Assembly (NCBI RefSeq): GCF_000732925.1
Contig: NZ_CP008953.1
Location: 2,542,001-2,606,000, forward strand
DNA: 64,000 bases
From: Amycolatopsis japonica
GTDB lineage: Bacteria; Actinomycetota; Actinomycetes; Mycobacteriales; Pseudonocardiaceae
Reading direction: 5' to 3'
In this document: one piece after another, positions 12,327 through 24,000 of the stretch
How the letters are laid out: every line of letters begins with the position of its first letter
How positions within the stretch are numbered: position 1 is the first letter of the stretch
Position numbers and translations under genes: made by a program
The notes under the pieces: generated by a model
The model's database searches: none
The model's input: the letters and a program-made list of their open reading frames with translations, nothing else
Told to the model about the DNA's origin: nothing

Positions 12327-15300
12327 GTGTCGGGCGATGAGAAACTGCTGGAGAACCTGAAATGGGCGACCGGTGAGCTGCGGCGCGCGCGGCGCAGGCT
12401 GGTCGAGCTGGAGGAGGCCGGGCACGAGCCGATCGCCGTCGTCGGGATGAGCTGCCGCTTCCCCGGCGGGGTCCGCTCGCCCGAACAGCTGTGGGACCTG
12501 GTCGCCTCCGGGACCGACGCGTTGTCGGAGTTCCCCGGCGACCGGGGCTGGGATCTGGGCGGGCTCTTCGATCCCGACCCCGACACCCCGGGCAAGACCT
12601 ACGTCTCCGAAGGTGGATTCCTCTACGACGCCGGGGATTTCGACGCCGCGTTCTTCGGGATCTCACCACGTGAGGCCCAGGCGATGGATCCGCAGCAGCG
12701 GCTGCTGCTGGAAGCGGCCTGGGAGGTGCTGGAACGCGCCGGGATCGACCCGGCGACCCTGCGCGGCAGCCGCACCGGCGTCTTCGCCGGCGTCATCCAC
12801 AACGACTACACCGGCGTGCTCACCGACATCCCGCCGGAGCTGGAGCCCTATCTCGGCAACGGGAATTTCAGCAGCGTCGCCTCCGGCCGCATCGCCTACA
12901 CCCTCGGTCTCGAGGGACCGGCGGTCTCGGTCGACACGGCGTGCTCGTCTTCACTGGTCGCGCTGCACCTCGCCGCGCAGTCTTTACGTCGCGAGGAATG
13001 CACGCTCGCCCTCGTCGGCGGGGTGAACGTGATGACCCATCCCGCCGCGTTCGTCGACTTCAGCCGTCAGCGCGGGCTCGCCGCCGACGGCCGCTGCAAG
13101 GCCTTCGCCGACGCGGCCGACGGCACTGGCTGGGGCGAAGGCGTCGGAATGCTGCTGGTGGAACGGCTCTCCGACGCCCAGCGCAACGGCCACCAGATCC
13201 TCGCCGTGCTGCGGGGCAGCGCCATCAACCAGGACGGCGCGTCGAACGGGCTCACCGCACCGAACGGTCCCGCTCAGCAACGGGTCATCCGCCAGGCGCT
13301 CGCCGACGCCCGGCTCGCGCCGGGGCAGGTGGACGTCGTCGAGGGACACGGCACCGGCACCACCCTCGGCGACCCGATCGAGGCGCAGGCGCTGCTGGCG
13401 ACCTACGGCCAGGATCGGGAACGCCCGCTGCTGCTGGGTTCCCTCAAATCGAACCTCGGGCACACGCAGGCCGCGGCCGGGGTCGGCGGGGTGATCAAGA
13501 TGGTGCAGGCCATCCGGCACGGGATCGCGCCACGCACTCTGCACGTCGATGCTCCTTCGTCGCATGTGGACTGGTCGGCGGGCGAGGTTTCGCTGCTGAC
13601 CGGCGAACAGCCATGGCCGGAGACCGGGGAACCCCGCCGGGCCGGGGTCTCGTCGTTCGGGATCAGCGGTACCAACGCGCACGTGATCCTGGAGCAGGCG
13701 CCTGCCGTCGGAGCAGAGTCTCTTGTGGACACTCGTGTGCTCGAGTCCGCGGCTTTGCCGTTCGTGCTTTCCGGTCGCAGTGAAGAGGCTTTGGCCGCCC
13801 AGGCTTCGAAGCTGGCTGGATATCTGACAGGCGAGCCGTCGCCGAAGGCCATCGCGCGAGCCCTCGCCGACACGCGGTCGGCGTTGCAGCACCGGGCGGT
13901 CGTGCTCGCCGAAGACCTCGGCGAACTGCTCGGCGGCCTGCGTTCCCTCGCCGAGGGCGAACCCGCCGCGCGGGTCCTGACCGGTACCGCCGAGGCGGGT
14001 AAGGCTGTCTTCGTGTTCCCGGGTCAGGGTTCGCAGTGGGTGGGGATGGCGGAGGAGCTTGTGGTGGCTGCTCCGGTGTTCGCGGAGTCGATGGCTGAGT
14101 GCGAAAAGGCTTTGTCGTCCTTTGTGGACTGGAAGTTGTCTGAGGTGTTGTCGGATGCGGCTGCGTTGGAGCGGGTTGATGTGGTGCAGCCGGTGTTGTT
14201 CGCGGTGATGGTGTCGTTGGCGCGGTTGTGGCGGGCGTGTGGTGTGGAACCCGCGGCCGTGGTGGGGCATTCGCAGGGTGAGATCGCTGCTGCGTGTGTG
14301 GCTGGCGCGTTGTCGTTGGATGACGCTGCGCGCGTGGTTTGCCTGCGGAGTAAGGCGATTCTGGCGTTGTCGGGACTCGGTGGCATGGTGTCGGTTGCTG
14401 CCTCGGAGGACCGTGTTCGGGAGTTGTTGCCCGAAGGTGTGTCGGTGGCAGCGGTGAACGGCCCATCGTCGGTCGTGGTGTCTGGTGACGTCGCGGGGTT
14501 GGAAGCGCTGATCAAGCGGTGTGAGCTGCTGGACGTGCGCGCGAAGCGGATCCCGGTGGATTACGCGTCGCATTCGGCGCATGTGGATGCGATCGAGCAG
14601 GAGGTCTTGTCGGCGTTGGCGGATGTGACGCCGCATGCGCCGGTGATCCCGTTCTACTCGACGGTGACCGATGAGCCTCTGGAATTGGATGCTGGGTATT
14701 GGTTCCGGAATCTGCGGGGGACGGTGCAGTTCGCGAAGACGGTGGATCGGTTGCTGGAGGACGGGTTCCGGTTCTTCGTGGAGACGAGTCCGCATCCGGT
14801 GCTGGTTCCCGGGATCAGCGAGGACGCTGTCGCTCTGGGGAGTTTGCGTCGGGGTGAGGGTGGTGCGGAGCGGTTCGTCGCGTCGCTCGCCGAAGCCCAT
14901 ACGCAGGGCCTGAGCCCCTCGTGGTCCGCCGTGCTGCCGCCCGCCGAACGGGTCGACCTGCCGACGTATGCCTTCCAGCACAAGCGGTTCTGGCTCGAAG
15001 CGGGCGCCGCGAGCGGTGACGCGTCGGCGTTCGGGCAGACGGTGGTCGACCACCCGCTGCTCGGCGCCGCCCTGCCGCTCGCGGACGGCGACGGCCTCGT
15101 CCTCACCGGTCGGATCTCGCCGGAAACCCAGCCCTGGCTCGCCGATCACGCCGTCCTGGACACCGTGCTCCTGCCGGGTACAGGGTTCGTCGAACTCGCC
15201 TTGCGCGCGGGTCGCGACGTGGGCTGCGACAGTATCGACGAACTGACTTTGGAAGCCCCGCTCGTCCTCGACGGGCCCGTGGCGCTGCAGGTCGTGCTCG

Positions 15301-17537
15301 GGGAGCCCGACGAGCGTGGCCGCCGTGCCGTGTCCGTGCACTCGCGGCCGGAGGACTCCGCCGAACCCTGGACCCGCAACGCCCAAGGCACGCTGTTCGC
15401 GGGCACGCCCTCGACGGTGTCGTTCGCTGAGTGGCCGCCTCCCGGCGCCTCCGAGGTGCCGGTGACCGATCTCTACGACCGTTTCGCCGAACTCGGCCTC
15501 GCCTACGGACCGGTGTTCCAGGGGCTGCGCGCGGCTTGGCGTCAGGGTGACGATGTGTTCGCCGAGGTCGACCTGCCCGCGGGCGAGGAGGCGGACCGCT
15601 TCGGCGTGCACCCGGCCCTGCTCGACGCGGCGCTGCACACCCTCGGCCTCGGCGCCCGGGACGAAACCGTGCGCTTGCCGTTCACGTGGTCCGGCGTGAC
15701 CCTCCACGCCACGGGCGCGTCGAAACTCCGGGTCCGGCTCACCCCGACCGCCGACGGCGGCTCGCTCACCGTGGCCGACGACAGCGGTACGCCGGTGCTG
15801 ACCGTCGGGGAACTGGGCCTGCGCCCGTTTTCCCCGGCCCAGCTCGGACGCCACCGGGATTCGCTGTTCCGGCTCGACTGGGTCCCCGCTCCGGTGGGGT
15901 CGCCGTCGCCGGAAGAGCCGGTGGTGTGGCGCTGTCCCGAAGGCGAACTGCGGCCGGTCCTGGAGGAGGTCCTGAAGCGGATCCAGGCGGATTCGACGGC
16001 CACGACCGTCGTGCTCACGTCGGGTGCGGTGGCGAGCGCGTCGCCGGATCCGGTGACAGCCGCGGTCTGGGGTCTGGTGCGGTCGGCCCAGGCCGAGCAT
16101 CCGGGCCGGTTCGTGCTGATCGACGCGCGGACCGACGACGAGGTCCGGACCGCGCTGGCGACAGGGGAAGCGCAGGTCGCCGTCCACGACGGCAAACCGC
16201 TGGTACCGCGGCTCGCGCGGGTCGCGGCCGCCGACGCGGGTGAACCGGACTGGACGCCCGACGACGTCGTGCTGATCACCGGTGGCACCGGACGGCTCGG
16301 GCAGGCACTGGCCCGGCATCTCGCCGTCCGGCACGGTGTACGCGGACTGGTGCTGACCGGGCGGACGGGCACCGGCGCGGAAGACCTGATCGCGGACCTG
16401 GCGGAGCGGGGCACCCAGGTCACCGTCGCGGCCTGCGACGTCGCGGACCCGGCGGCGGTGCGCGCCCTGCTGGCCGCCCATCCGGTGACCGCGGTGGTGC
16501 ACGCCGCGGCCGTGCTCGACGACGGGCTCGTCGACGGCCTGACCCCGGATCGGCTCGGCACCGTGCTGACCCCGAAGGCCGATGGCGCCCGCGTGCTGCA
16601 CGAACTCGCCGGGCCGGTCCGCAAGTTCGTCGTGTTCTCCTCGGCGGCCGGCGTGTTCGGCAACCCGGGGCAAGCGGGCTACGCCGCGGCGAACGCCTAC
16701 GCCGACGCCCTCATGCTCCAGCGTCGCGCCGAGGGGCTGCCGGGTGTGTCCCTCGCTTGGGGTTTCTGGGCGGAACGCAGCAAGCTGACCGGTGAACTCG
16801 ACGACACCGACGTCCGTCGGATGGCCCGCGCGGGTGTCACCGCGCTGTCCACGGAGGAAGGCTTGGCGCTGTTCGACGCCGCCGTGGCCGGCGCGGACGG
16901 GCTGCTCGTCCCCGCCAAAATCGACCTGACCGCCTTCCGGGGCCGCCCGGCCACCGAGATCCCCGCCCTGCTGCGGGGCCTGGTGCGCGTTCCCGCGCGC
17001 CGGTCGGGGGAGACGTCGGGCACGGCCGAGGCACTGAAACGCGACCTCGCCGGGAAACCGGAGGCCGAACGCGTCCGGCTGCTGCTGGAGGTGGTGCGGG
17101 TCCGGGTGGCGGCCGTGCTCGGGCACGAATCGGCCGACGCGATCGCCGAAGACCGCGGGTTCCTCGAACTGGGCTTCGACTCGCTGACCGCCGTGGAACT
17201 GCGCAACCGGCTCGCCGAGGCGACCGGGCTGCGGTTGCCGCCCACGCTCGTCTTCGACCGGCCCAACGCCGGAGCGCTCGCGGCCCACCTGGCGGCCGAA
17301 CTGGCCACCGAGGCCGCCGGACCGGGCCTCGACGCCGAACTCGACCGGTTCGCCGCCGCGCTGACCGCGGCCGACCCCGGAGAGGCCGAACGAGCCCGGC
17401 TCACCGCCCGGCTGCGGGCCCTTCTGGGCACGCTTCAAGGCGGGGAAGACGCAGCTGAGGAAATCGACGGAAAACTCGAATCGGCGGACGACGAGGAAAT
17501 GTTCGCTTTCATCGATAATGTGCTTAAGCCTTCTTGA
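12327..17537 (+). CDS. Modular type I PKS protein 2: one KS-AT-DH-KR-ACP module (methylmalonyl)
   Basis: This 1736-residue protein starts at GTG 12327, 3 bases after the stop of PKS protein 1, with its ribosome binding site (GGAAGG) inside the end of that gene. Residues 1-32 form an N-terminal coiled-coil docking helix. The single module has KS (Cys 12942), AT with GHSQG and YASHS (14562-14576), DH, B-type KR and ACP (Ser 17181). The DH motif reads [10 protein letters not shown], with Asp where Gly is usual. The C-terminal docking tail ends [15 protein letters not shown]. The AT segment is nearly identical at DNA level to that of PKS protein 5 and has a different codon style from its surroundings. 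The gene ends before a 514-base palindrome-rich gap, so it may close the first transcription unit. Confidence 0.97.
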   Translation: MSGDEKLLENLKWATGELRRARRRLVELEEAGHEPIAVVGMSCRFPGGVRSPEQLWDLVASGTDALSEFPGDRGWDLGGLFDPDPDTPGKTYVSEGGFLYDAGDFDAAFFGISPREAQAMDPQQRLLLEAAWEVLERAGIDPATLRGSRTGVFAGVIHNDYTGVLTDIPPELEPYLGNGNFSSVASGRIAYTLGLEGPAVSVDTACSSSLVALHLAAQSLRREECTLALVGGVNVMTHPAAFVDFSRQRGLAADGRCKAFADAADGTGWGEGVGMLLVERLSDAQRNGHQILAVLRGSAINQDGASNGLTAPNGPAQQRVIRQALADARLAPGQVDVVEGHGTGTTLGDPIEAQALLATYGQDRERPLLLGSLKSNLGHTQAAAGVGGVIKMVQAIRHGIAPRTLHVDAPSSHVDWSAGEVSLLTGEQPWPETGEPRRAGVSSFGISGTNAHVILEQAPAVGAESLVDTRVLESAALPFVLSGRSEEALAAQASKLAGYLTGEPSPKAIARALADTRSALQHRAVVLAEDLGELLGGLRSLAEGEPAARVLTGTAEAGKAVFVFPGQGSQWVGMAEELVVAAPVFAESMAECEKALSSFVDWKLSEVLSDAAALERVDVVQPVLFAVMVSLARLWRACGVEPAAVVGHSQGEIAAACVAGALSLDDAARVVCLRSKAILALSGLGGMVSVAASEDRVRELLPEGVSVAAVNGPSSVVVSGDVAGLEALIKRCELLDVRAKRIPVDYASHSAHVDAIEQEVLSALADVTPHAPVIPFYSTVTDEPLELDAGYWFRNLRGTVQFAKTVDRLLEDGFRFFVETSPHPVLVPGISEDAVALGSLRRGEGGAERFVASLAEAHTQGLSPSWSAVLPPAERVDLPTYAFQHKRFWLEAGAASGDASAFGQTVVDHPLLGAALPLADGDGLVLTGRISPETQPWLADHAVLDTVLLPGTGFVELALRAGRDVGCDSIDELTLEAPLVLDGPVALQVVLGEPDERGRRAVSVHSRPEDSAEPWTRNAQGTLFAGTPSTVSFAEWPPPGASEVPVTDLYDRFAELGLAYGPVFQGLRAAWRQGDDVFAEVDLPAGEEADRFGVHPALLDAALHTLGLGARDETVRLPFTWSGVTLHATGASKLRVRLTPTADGGSLTVADDSGTPVLTVGELGLRPFSPAQLGRHRDSLFRLDWVPAPVGSPSPEEPVVWRCPEGELRPVLEEVLKRIQADSTATTVVLTSGAVASASPDPVTAAVWGLVRSAQAEHPGRFVLIDARTDDEVRTALATGEAQVAVHDGKPLVPRLARVAAADAGEPDWTPDDVVLITGGTGRLGQALARHLAVRHGVRGLVLTGRTGTGAEDLIADLAERGTQVTVAACDVADPAAVRALLAAHPVTAVVHAAAVLDDGLVDGLTPDRLGTVLTPKADGARVLHELAGPVRKFVVFSSAAGVFGNPGQAGYAAANAYADALMLQRRAEGLPGVSLAWGFWAERSKLTGELDDTDVRRMARAGVTALSTEEGLALFDAAVAGADGLLVPAKIDLTAFRGRPATEIPALLRGLVRVPARRSGETSGTAEALKRDLAGKPEAERVRLLLEVVRVRVAAVLGHESADAIAEDRGFLELGFDSLTAVELRNRLAEATGLRLPPTLVFDRPNAGALAAHLAAELATEAAGPGLDAELDRFAAALTAADPGEAERARLTARLRALLGTLQGGEDAAEEIDGKLESADDEEMFAFIDNVLKPS
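12421..17310 (+). other. PKS module c: KS-AT(methylmalonyl)-DH-KR-ACP
   Basis: Approximate domains: KS 12421-13690, AT 13997-14885, DH 15053-15830, KR 16260-16990, ACP 17090-17310. Methylmalonyl specificity comes from YASHS. KR and DH should give an alpha-methyl alkene. The KR has LDD (B-type), which usually pairs with an E double bond. Confidence 0.87.
13997..14876 (+). repeat. AT-domain DNA repeat, copy 1 (partner 44819-45698)
   Basis: This 880-base stretch coding for the AT of PKS protein 2 aligns without gaps to 44819-45698 in PKS protein 5. The two differ at few positions, far fewer than other methylmalonyl ATs here. Both copies are rich in TTG, TGT, GCT and GTG codons, unlike the GCC/CTC-rich flanks. 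This is direct evidence of recent gene conversion or domain duplication. Confidence 0.85.
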
Positions 17538-17574
17538 TTCGGTAAGAATGGTTTCGGCATGTCGTTCCCGGGTA

Positions 17575-17625
17575 TTGCGAAAGCCACTTTCGCAACCTTC
17601 AACGTTGCGAAAGTGGCTTTCGCAA
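17575..17625. terminator. Nested palindrome 1 in the gap between PKS genes 2 and 3
   Basis: Two 22-base arms (17575-17596 and 17604-17625) are perfect reverse complements with a 7-base loop. Each arm is also a small palindrome (TTGCGAAAG / CTTTCGCAA around 3 bases), so the site can fold as one long hairpin or as two short ones. It lies 38 bases after the stop of PKS protein 2. Terminator or attenuator function is inferred; there is no T-tract. Confidence 0.6.
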
Positions 17626-17669
17626 CAGCCCCGAGGCGGTGGGCTCACCAAAGCCGCGTCGACGGGGTA

Positions 17670-17716
17670 GCGAGGGCCTCCTTCCCTACCTTCAGGGCAG
17701 GCAAGGAGGCCCTCGC
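17670..17716. terminator. Palindrome 2 in the same gap
   Basis: A perfect 14-bp stem (17670-17683 with 17703-17716, GCGAGGGCCTCCTT and its complement) has a 19-base loop. The GGCCTCCTT core recurs in the hairpin after the last PKS gene at 48958-49014. Confidence 0.5.
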
Positions 17717-17749
17717 CACCATCTGGGGCGACCGGCTCGCCTCGGGCAT

Positions 17750-17802
17750 GTCGCGAAAGCCACTTTCGGGACGTTACATGTCTCGAAAGTGGCTTTCGCG
17801 AC
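17750..17802. terminator. Palindrome 3 in the same gap
   Basis: The 19-base arms 17750-17768 and 17784-17802 are perfect reverse complements with a 15-base loop. The core is the same CGAAAGTGGCTTTCG element as in palindrome 1, so these are members of one repeat family. Confidence 0.55.
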
Positions 17803-17841
17803 ACCCGCCCCGGCGGTGGCTCGACCGGAGGCATGTGGGCT

Positions 17842-17920
17842 GAAGGCTCCCTTCACCGCGTCTGATGTGGCGAAAGGAGCCTTCGTCCCGGCCGGAGACG
17901 GGTCTCGAAAGTGGCTTTCG
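17842..17920. repeat. Palindromes 4 and 5 in the same gap
   Basis: The arms 17842-17853 and 17873-17884 pair over 12 bp with one mismatch. A further copy of the CGAAAGTGGCTTTCG element lies at 17906-17920. Together with palindromes 1-3 they fill most of the noncoding stretch 17538-17920. No gene is visible there. Confidence 0.5.
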
Positions 17921-17946
17921 TGAGGCCCTGTTCGTCGCCTATTCCC

Positions 17947-18002
17947 TAAGGGGACGTAGGGGCGGCTAGGGGTTGTCCGCCTCTTCGCAGCTCACCTAGC
18001 TT
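17947..18002 (+). promoter_or_regulatory. Candidate promoter of PKS gene 3 with TAGGGG direct repeats
   Basis: TAAGGGG (17947), TAGGGG (17957) and TAGGGG (17967) stand 10 bases apart by their first T. The last one runs directly into TTGTCC (17973-17978), a plausible -35 element. After an 18-base spacer comes TAGCTT (17997-18002), a plausible -10. The start codon is at 18052 with GAAGAGG just upstream. The arrangement suggests an activator bound on one face of the helix against the -35. The word TAGGGGTTGTCCG recurs in the promoter of the thioesterase operon at 52557-52569. The regulator is not in the window; LAL/LuxR or SARP types are candidates. Confidence 0.6.
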
Positions 18003-18051
18003 TTCCTCGAGTGGCATTTCGTTTTTCCCGGCGCGAAGAGGTTGGCTACTG

Positions 18052-21000
18052 ATGCTGAACGAGGAGAAGCTGCGCGACTACCTCAAGCGGGTGTCGGCCG
18101 ACCTGCATCGGACCCGGGCCCGGCTGCGGGAGGCCGAGGCGCGGGAGCACGAGCCGATCGCGATCATCGGGATGGCCTGCCGGTACCCGGGCGGCGTCCG
18201 CGGCCCGGAGCAGCTGTGGGACCTCGTTGCGGCGGGCACCGACGCGGTGGGCGGTTTCCCCGCCGACCGGGGCTGGGACGTCGAGGCGCTCTACGACCCC
18301 GACCCCGCGCGGCACGGCAAGACCTACACGCGCGAGGGCGGTTTCCTCTACGACGCCCACGAGTTCGACGCCGCGTTCTTCGGTATCAGCCCGCGCGAGG
18401 CGCTCACGGTCGACCCGCAGCAGCGTCTGCTGCTGGAGACCGCCTGGGAGGTCTTCGAACGCGCCGGGATCGACCCGCTATCCGTGCGCGGCAGCCGGAC
18501 CGGCGTGTTCGCCGGGGTGATGTACAACGACTACGGCTCCAGGCTCGACCCCCGCGCCGAGGAACTGCGCGAGTTCGAGGGCTACCTCGGCAACGGCAGC
18601 GCCGGGAGCGTCGCCTCCGGCCGCGTCGCCTACACCTTCGGACTCGAAGGCCCCGCCGTCACCATCGACACCGCGTGCTCGTCTTCGCTGGTCGCGCTGC
18701 ACCTCGCCGCCGAGTCGCTCCGGCGCGGGGAATCCACGCTCGCGCTGGCGGGCGGGGTGACCGTGATGGCCTCGCCCGAGACCTTCGTGGAGTTCAGCCG
18801 TCAGCGCGGGATGGCGCCCGACGGCCGTTGCAAACCCTTCGCCGACGCGGCCGACGGCACCGGCTGGGCCGAGGGTGCCGGGATCCTGCTGCTCGAACGG
18901 CTATCCGACGCCCGTCGCCACGGGCATCCGGTCCTCGCCGTGGTACGCGGTACCGCGGTCAACCAGGACGGCGCGAGCAGCGGGCTCACCGCACCGAACG
19001 GTCCGTCGCAGCAGCGGGTGATCCGGCAGGCCCTCGACAGCGCCGGCCTCGCACCGCACCAGGTCGACGTCGTCGAGGCGCACGGCACGGGGACGACGCT
19101 GGGCGACCCGATCGAAGCGCAGGCCCTGCTCGCCGCCTACGGGCAGGAACGCGTCCGTCCACTGTGGCTCGGTTCGCTGAAGTCGAACGTCGGGCACACC
19201 CAGGCGGCCGCCGGGGTCGGCGGCGTGATCAAGATGGTCCAGGCGATCCGGCACGGGATCGCCCCGATGACCCTGCACATCGACACCCCGTCGTCCAAAG
19301 TGGACTGGGAAGCGGGCGCGGTCGAACTGCTCACCGAGGCTCGCCCGTGGCCGGAGACCGGGGAGGCGCGCCGCGCCGGGATCTCCTCGTTCGGGGTCAG
19401 CGGCACCAACGCGCACGTCATCGTCGAACAGGCGCCGGAGGCCGAACCCGCCGAGCGTCAAGGCGAATCACCGCTCGGCGACGGGGCGACACCGTTGCTC
19501 CTGTCCGCCCGGAGCGCCGAGGCTCTGCGCGCGCAGTCCGCCCGGCTGCGTGAGCACCTTCGCCAGACGGAATCCCTGACCGACGCCGCTTTCTCGCTCG
19601 CGACCTCCCGCGCCGCGCTGGAGCATCGCGCCGTCGTGGTGGCCGATGCGGAAGCGTCGCTCGACGCCTTGGCTGCCGGGGCGCCCGCGGCGGGGCTGGT
19701 CGAAGGTATCGCCCTGCCGCCGGGCAAGGTCGCGTTCGTCTTTCCCGGACTGGGCTCGCAGTGGGCCGGGATGGCGCTGGAGCTCAAGGATTCCTCACCG
19801 GTTTTCCGGGCCGCACTGCTTGACTGCGAGCGCGCTCTTTCGTCCTTTGTGGACTGGAAGCTCACCGACGTGCTCGGCGACGCGACGGCGCTGGAGCGCG
19901 TCGACGTCGTGCAGCCCGCCCTCTTCGCGGTCAACGTGTCGCTGGCGGCGCTGTGGCGGGCGTGCGGGGTCGAACCCGACGCCGTGACCGGGCACAGCCA
20001 GGGCGAGATCGCCGCCGCGTACGTGTCAGGCGCGCTGTCGCTGGCCGACGCAGCCAAGGTCGTCGCCTTGCGGGCCAAGGCCATCCTCGCGCTTTCGGGC
20101 GCCGGGGGCATGGTCGCGGTCGCCCTCGGCCGCGACGACGTGCTCCCTCGGCTGGAGGAGTGGGGCGACCGGGTCGCCGTGGCCGCGGTCAACGGACCCG
20201 CGTCGGTAGTCGTCTCCGGCGACCCCGAGGCGCTCGACGGGCTCGTCGCCGCCTGCGAGGCGGACGGCGTGCGCGCCCGCCGGATCCCGGTGGACTACGC
20301 CTCGCATTCACCGCAGGTGGACGTCTTGCGCGAGGAACTGCTCGGCCTGCTCGAAGGCGTCGAGCACCGCGCGTCCACCGTGCCGTTCTACTCGGCGGTG
20401 ACCGGGGAACCTCTCGACACGGCCGGCCTGACCCCCGAGTACTGGTTCCGGAACCTGCGGGCCACCGTCCGGTTCGACCGGTCCGTCCAGCGGCTGCTCG
20501 ACGACGGTCACCGGTTCTTCGTCGAGGCCAGCGCGCATCCGGTGCTGACCGGCAGTGTCACCGAAACCATCGAGGAACGGGGCGCCCACGCGGTCGCGCT
20601 CGGATCGCTGCGCCGCGACGAGGGCGGCCTTCGCCGGTTCCTGACGTCGCTGGCCGAGGCGCACGTGCGCGGCCTTCGCCCGAATTGGGCCGCGTTGTGG
20701 CCCACTGCGATCAGGGTCGACCTGCCCACCTACGCCTTTCAGCGGGTGCCGTACTGGCTCGACGCCGCCGTCGCCCGGCAGGGCGGGACGGAGGCCGAAC
20801 TGCGCTTCTGGGCGGCCGTCGACCAGGCCGACACCGGCGCGCTCGACGCCGCCGTGCCCGCCGGGGAGGGCGCCTGGGACGCGGTGCTTCCCGCGCTTTC
20901 GGCCTGGCGACGTTCCGGTCTCGAAAAGTCCACAGTGGACAGCTGGCGGTACCGGATCGACTGGGTCCCGGCCACCGGGACGCCTGCCGCCACCCTCGAC

Positions 21001-24000
21001 GGGACGTGGCTGCTGGTCGTGCCGTCCGGTCCGGTGCCGCCCGTCGCGGAGGCGCTCACCCGGCTCGGCGCCCGTGTCCTGCTCGCGGGCCCCGATGACG
21101 AACTGCCGCACGAGCCGGTCGACGGCGTGCTTTCCTTGCTGGCACTCGACGAACGGCCGCATCCGGACCAACCCGTGGTACCCGCTGGGCTCGCCGCGAC
21201 CACGGACCTTGTCCGAAAGCTCGACGGATTCGACGCTCCACTGTGGATAGTCACCACCGGCGCGGTCGCCGTAGGCCGGTCGGAGGCCCCGAACGCTCAG
21301 GCCGCGGTGTGGGGCCTCGGCCGGGCGATCGGTCTCGAACACCCCGAACGCTGGGGCGGCCTCGTCGACCTTCCTGAGGAACTCGACGAACGCACCGCGG
21401 CCCGGCTCGCCGGGGTGCTCGCCAGTGGCCACGAGGACCAGGTCGCCGTGCGGTCGTCCGGGGTCTACCTGCGGCGGCTCGTGCGGGCGCCGCTCGGGGA
21501 CGCCGTCGCGCCGGAATGGCGGCCGCGCGGAACCGTCCTGGTCACCGGCGGCACCGGTGCGGTGGCCGCCCACGTCGCGCGATGGCTCGCCGGGAACGGT
21601 GCCGAACACCTGGTGCTCACCAGCAGGCGCGGAGCGGCGGCCGAGGGTGCGGCGGAATTGCGCGAAGAACTCGCCGGACTCGGTGCGCGGGTGACCTTCG
21701 CCGCCTGCGATGTCGGCGACCGTGACGCACTGGCCGCGGTGCTGGCCGAGTATCCGCCGAACGCCGTCGTGCACACGGCGGGGGTCGGGACCACCGCGTC
21801 GCTCGCCGAGACCGGCTCGGCGGAACTCGCCGACGCGCTCACCGCCAAGGCGGGCGGCGCCGCTCACCTCGACGAACTCCTCGAAGGCACCGAACTGGAC
21901 GCCTTCGTGCTCTTCTCCTCCAACGCGGGTGTCTGGGGTGGCGCCGGGCAGGGTGCCTACGGTGCCGCGAACGCCGCCTTGGACGCGCTCGCCGAACGCC
22001 GTCGTGCCAGGGGGCTGCCCGCCACCTCGGTGGCGTGGGGTCTGTGGGGCGGCGGCAGCGGGCTGGCCGGTCAGGACGACGTCGACCGCTTGCGCCGCCT
22101 CGGGCTGGCCGCGATGGACCCGGCGCTCGCCGTCTCCGCGCTCGTCCAAGCCGTTTCGCACGACGAGACCTTCGTCGCGGTCGCCGACGTCGACTGGGCG
22201 CGGTTCGCCCCCGGATTCGCCCTCGCCCGGCCCCGGCCGCTGCTGGACGCGTTGCCCGAGGTCCGCGAGGCGCTGTCCGCCGACACCGCCGGACCGGGCG
22301 GCTCCGAATTCGCCGCCGGGCTGCTGGCGGCCCCCGAGGCCGACCGGGCCCGTATCGTGCTCGACCTGGTCCGCGCGCAGGCCGCCGCCGTCCTCGGCCA
22401 TGGTGGTGCCGCCGCCGTCGAGCCGGACCGGGCCTTCCGCGACCTCGGTTTCGATTCCCTGACCGCGGTCGAGGTCCGCGACCGGCTGGCCGCCGCCACC
22501 GGGCTGCGGCTGCCCGCGACCCTGGTCTTCGACCATCCGTCGGCCTCGGCGCTCGCCGGTCATCTCGTCGCCGAGCTGACCGGCGACGTCTCCGGGACCC
22601 AAGCCGCTCCTGCCGTGGTGGTGACCGACGACGAGCCGATCGCGATCGTCGCGATGAGCTGCCGGTTCCCCGGCGGGATCACGGATCCGGAGAAGTTCTG
22701 GGAGTTCGTCGCGGACGGCGGGGACGCGATGGCCGCGTTCCCCGGCGACCGCGGCTGGGACCTCGACGCGCTCTACGACCCGGACCCCGCGCACCTCGGC
22801 ACCACCTACGCCCGTGAAGGCGGCTTCCTCGACGACGCGGGCGGTTTCGACGCGGCGTTCTTCGGGATTTCGCCGCGTGAGGCGCTGGCGATGGATCCGC
22901 AGCAGCGGTTGCTGCTGGAGACGTCGTGGGAGGCGTTCGAACGCGCCGGGATCGACCCGGCGACCCTGCGGGGTAGTGCGACCGGCGTCTTCGTCGGCGC
23001 TTCCTTCCAGAACTACGGCTTGGACGCCACCGACGCGCCCGAAGGCACCGAGGGCTACTTCCTCACCGGAACCGCCACCGCGGTCGTCTCCGGCCGCCTC
23101 TCCTACACGTTCGGGCTGGAAGGCCCCGCGGTGACGATCGACACCGCGTGCTCGTCTTCGCTGGTGGCGCTGCACCTCGCGGCCCAGGCGCTGCGGCGCG
23201 GCGAATGTTCGCTGGCGCTGGCGGGCGGGGTGACCGTGATGGCCAACCCTGCCGCGTTCGTGGAGTTCAGCCGTCAGCGCGGGCTCGCGCCGGACGGGCG
23301 CTGCAAGGCGTTCGCCGACGCCGCCGACGGCACCGCGTGGTCCGAGGGTGCCGGGATCCTTCTGGTGGAACGGCTTTCCGACGCGCGTCGCCTCGGCCAT
23401 CCCGTACTGGCGCTGGTGCGCGGTTCGGCGGTGAACCAGGACGGCGCGTCCAACGGGCTGAGCGCGCCGAACGGGCCGTCTCAGCAACGGGTGATCCGGC
23501 AGGCACTGGCGAACGCCGGTTTCGCACCGTCCGATGTGGACGCCGTCGAGGCGCACGGCACCGGAACCAGCCTCGGTGACCCGATCGAGGCGCAGGCGCT
23601 GCTCGCCGCGTACGGCGGGGAACGCGAGCACCCGCTGTGGCTCGGTTCGGTCAAGTCGAACCTGGGGCACACGCAGTCGGCGTCGGGTGTGGCGGGCGTG
23701 ATCAAGATGGTGCAGGCGATCCGGCACGGTGTCCTGCCGCGGACGTTGCACGTCGACGCGCCGACCACGGAGGTGGACTGGACCGCGGGTGACGTCCGGC
23801 TGCTCACCGAACCGGTGGACTGGCCGGACACCGGACGTCCGCGCCGGGCGGGTGTCTCCTCCTTCGGGGTCAGCGGGACCAACGTGCACACGCTGATCGA
23901 AGAGGTCCCCGAGAGCGCGGCACCGCCCGCCGCCGGGGACACGTGGGTGCCGTGGGTGCTTTCGGCCAAGACCGAGGAAGCGTTGCGGGCACAGGCTTCT

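Noticed and set aside
13663..14466. Minus-strand open frame over the AT repeat, rich in Thr/Pro
   Set aside because: It arises from the unusual codon style of the converted AT segment and has no start signal or domain.
12984..17834. Very long minus-strand open frame opposite PKS protein 2 (and similar ones opposite the other PKS genes)
   Set aside because: The translation is Arg/Gly/His-rich low-complexity sequence without domains, a shadow of high-GC coding DNA on the other strand.
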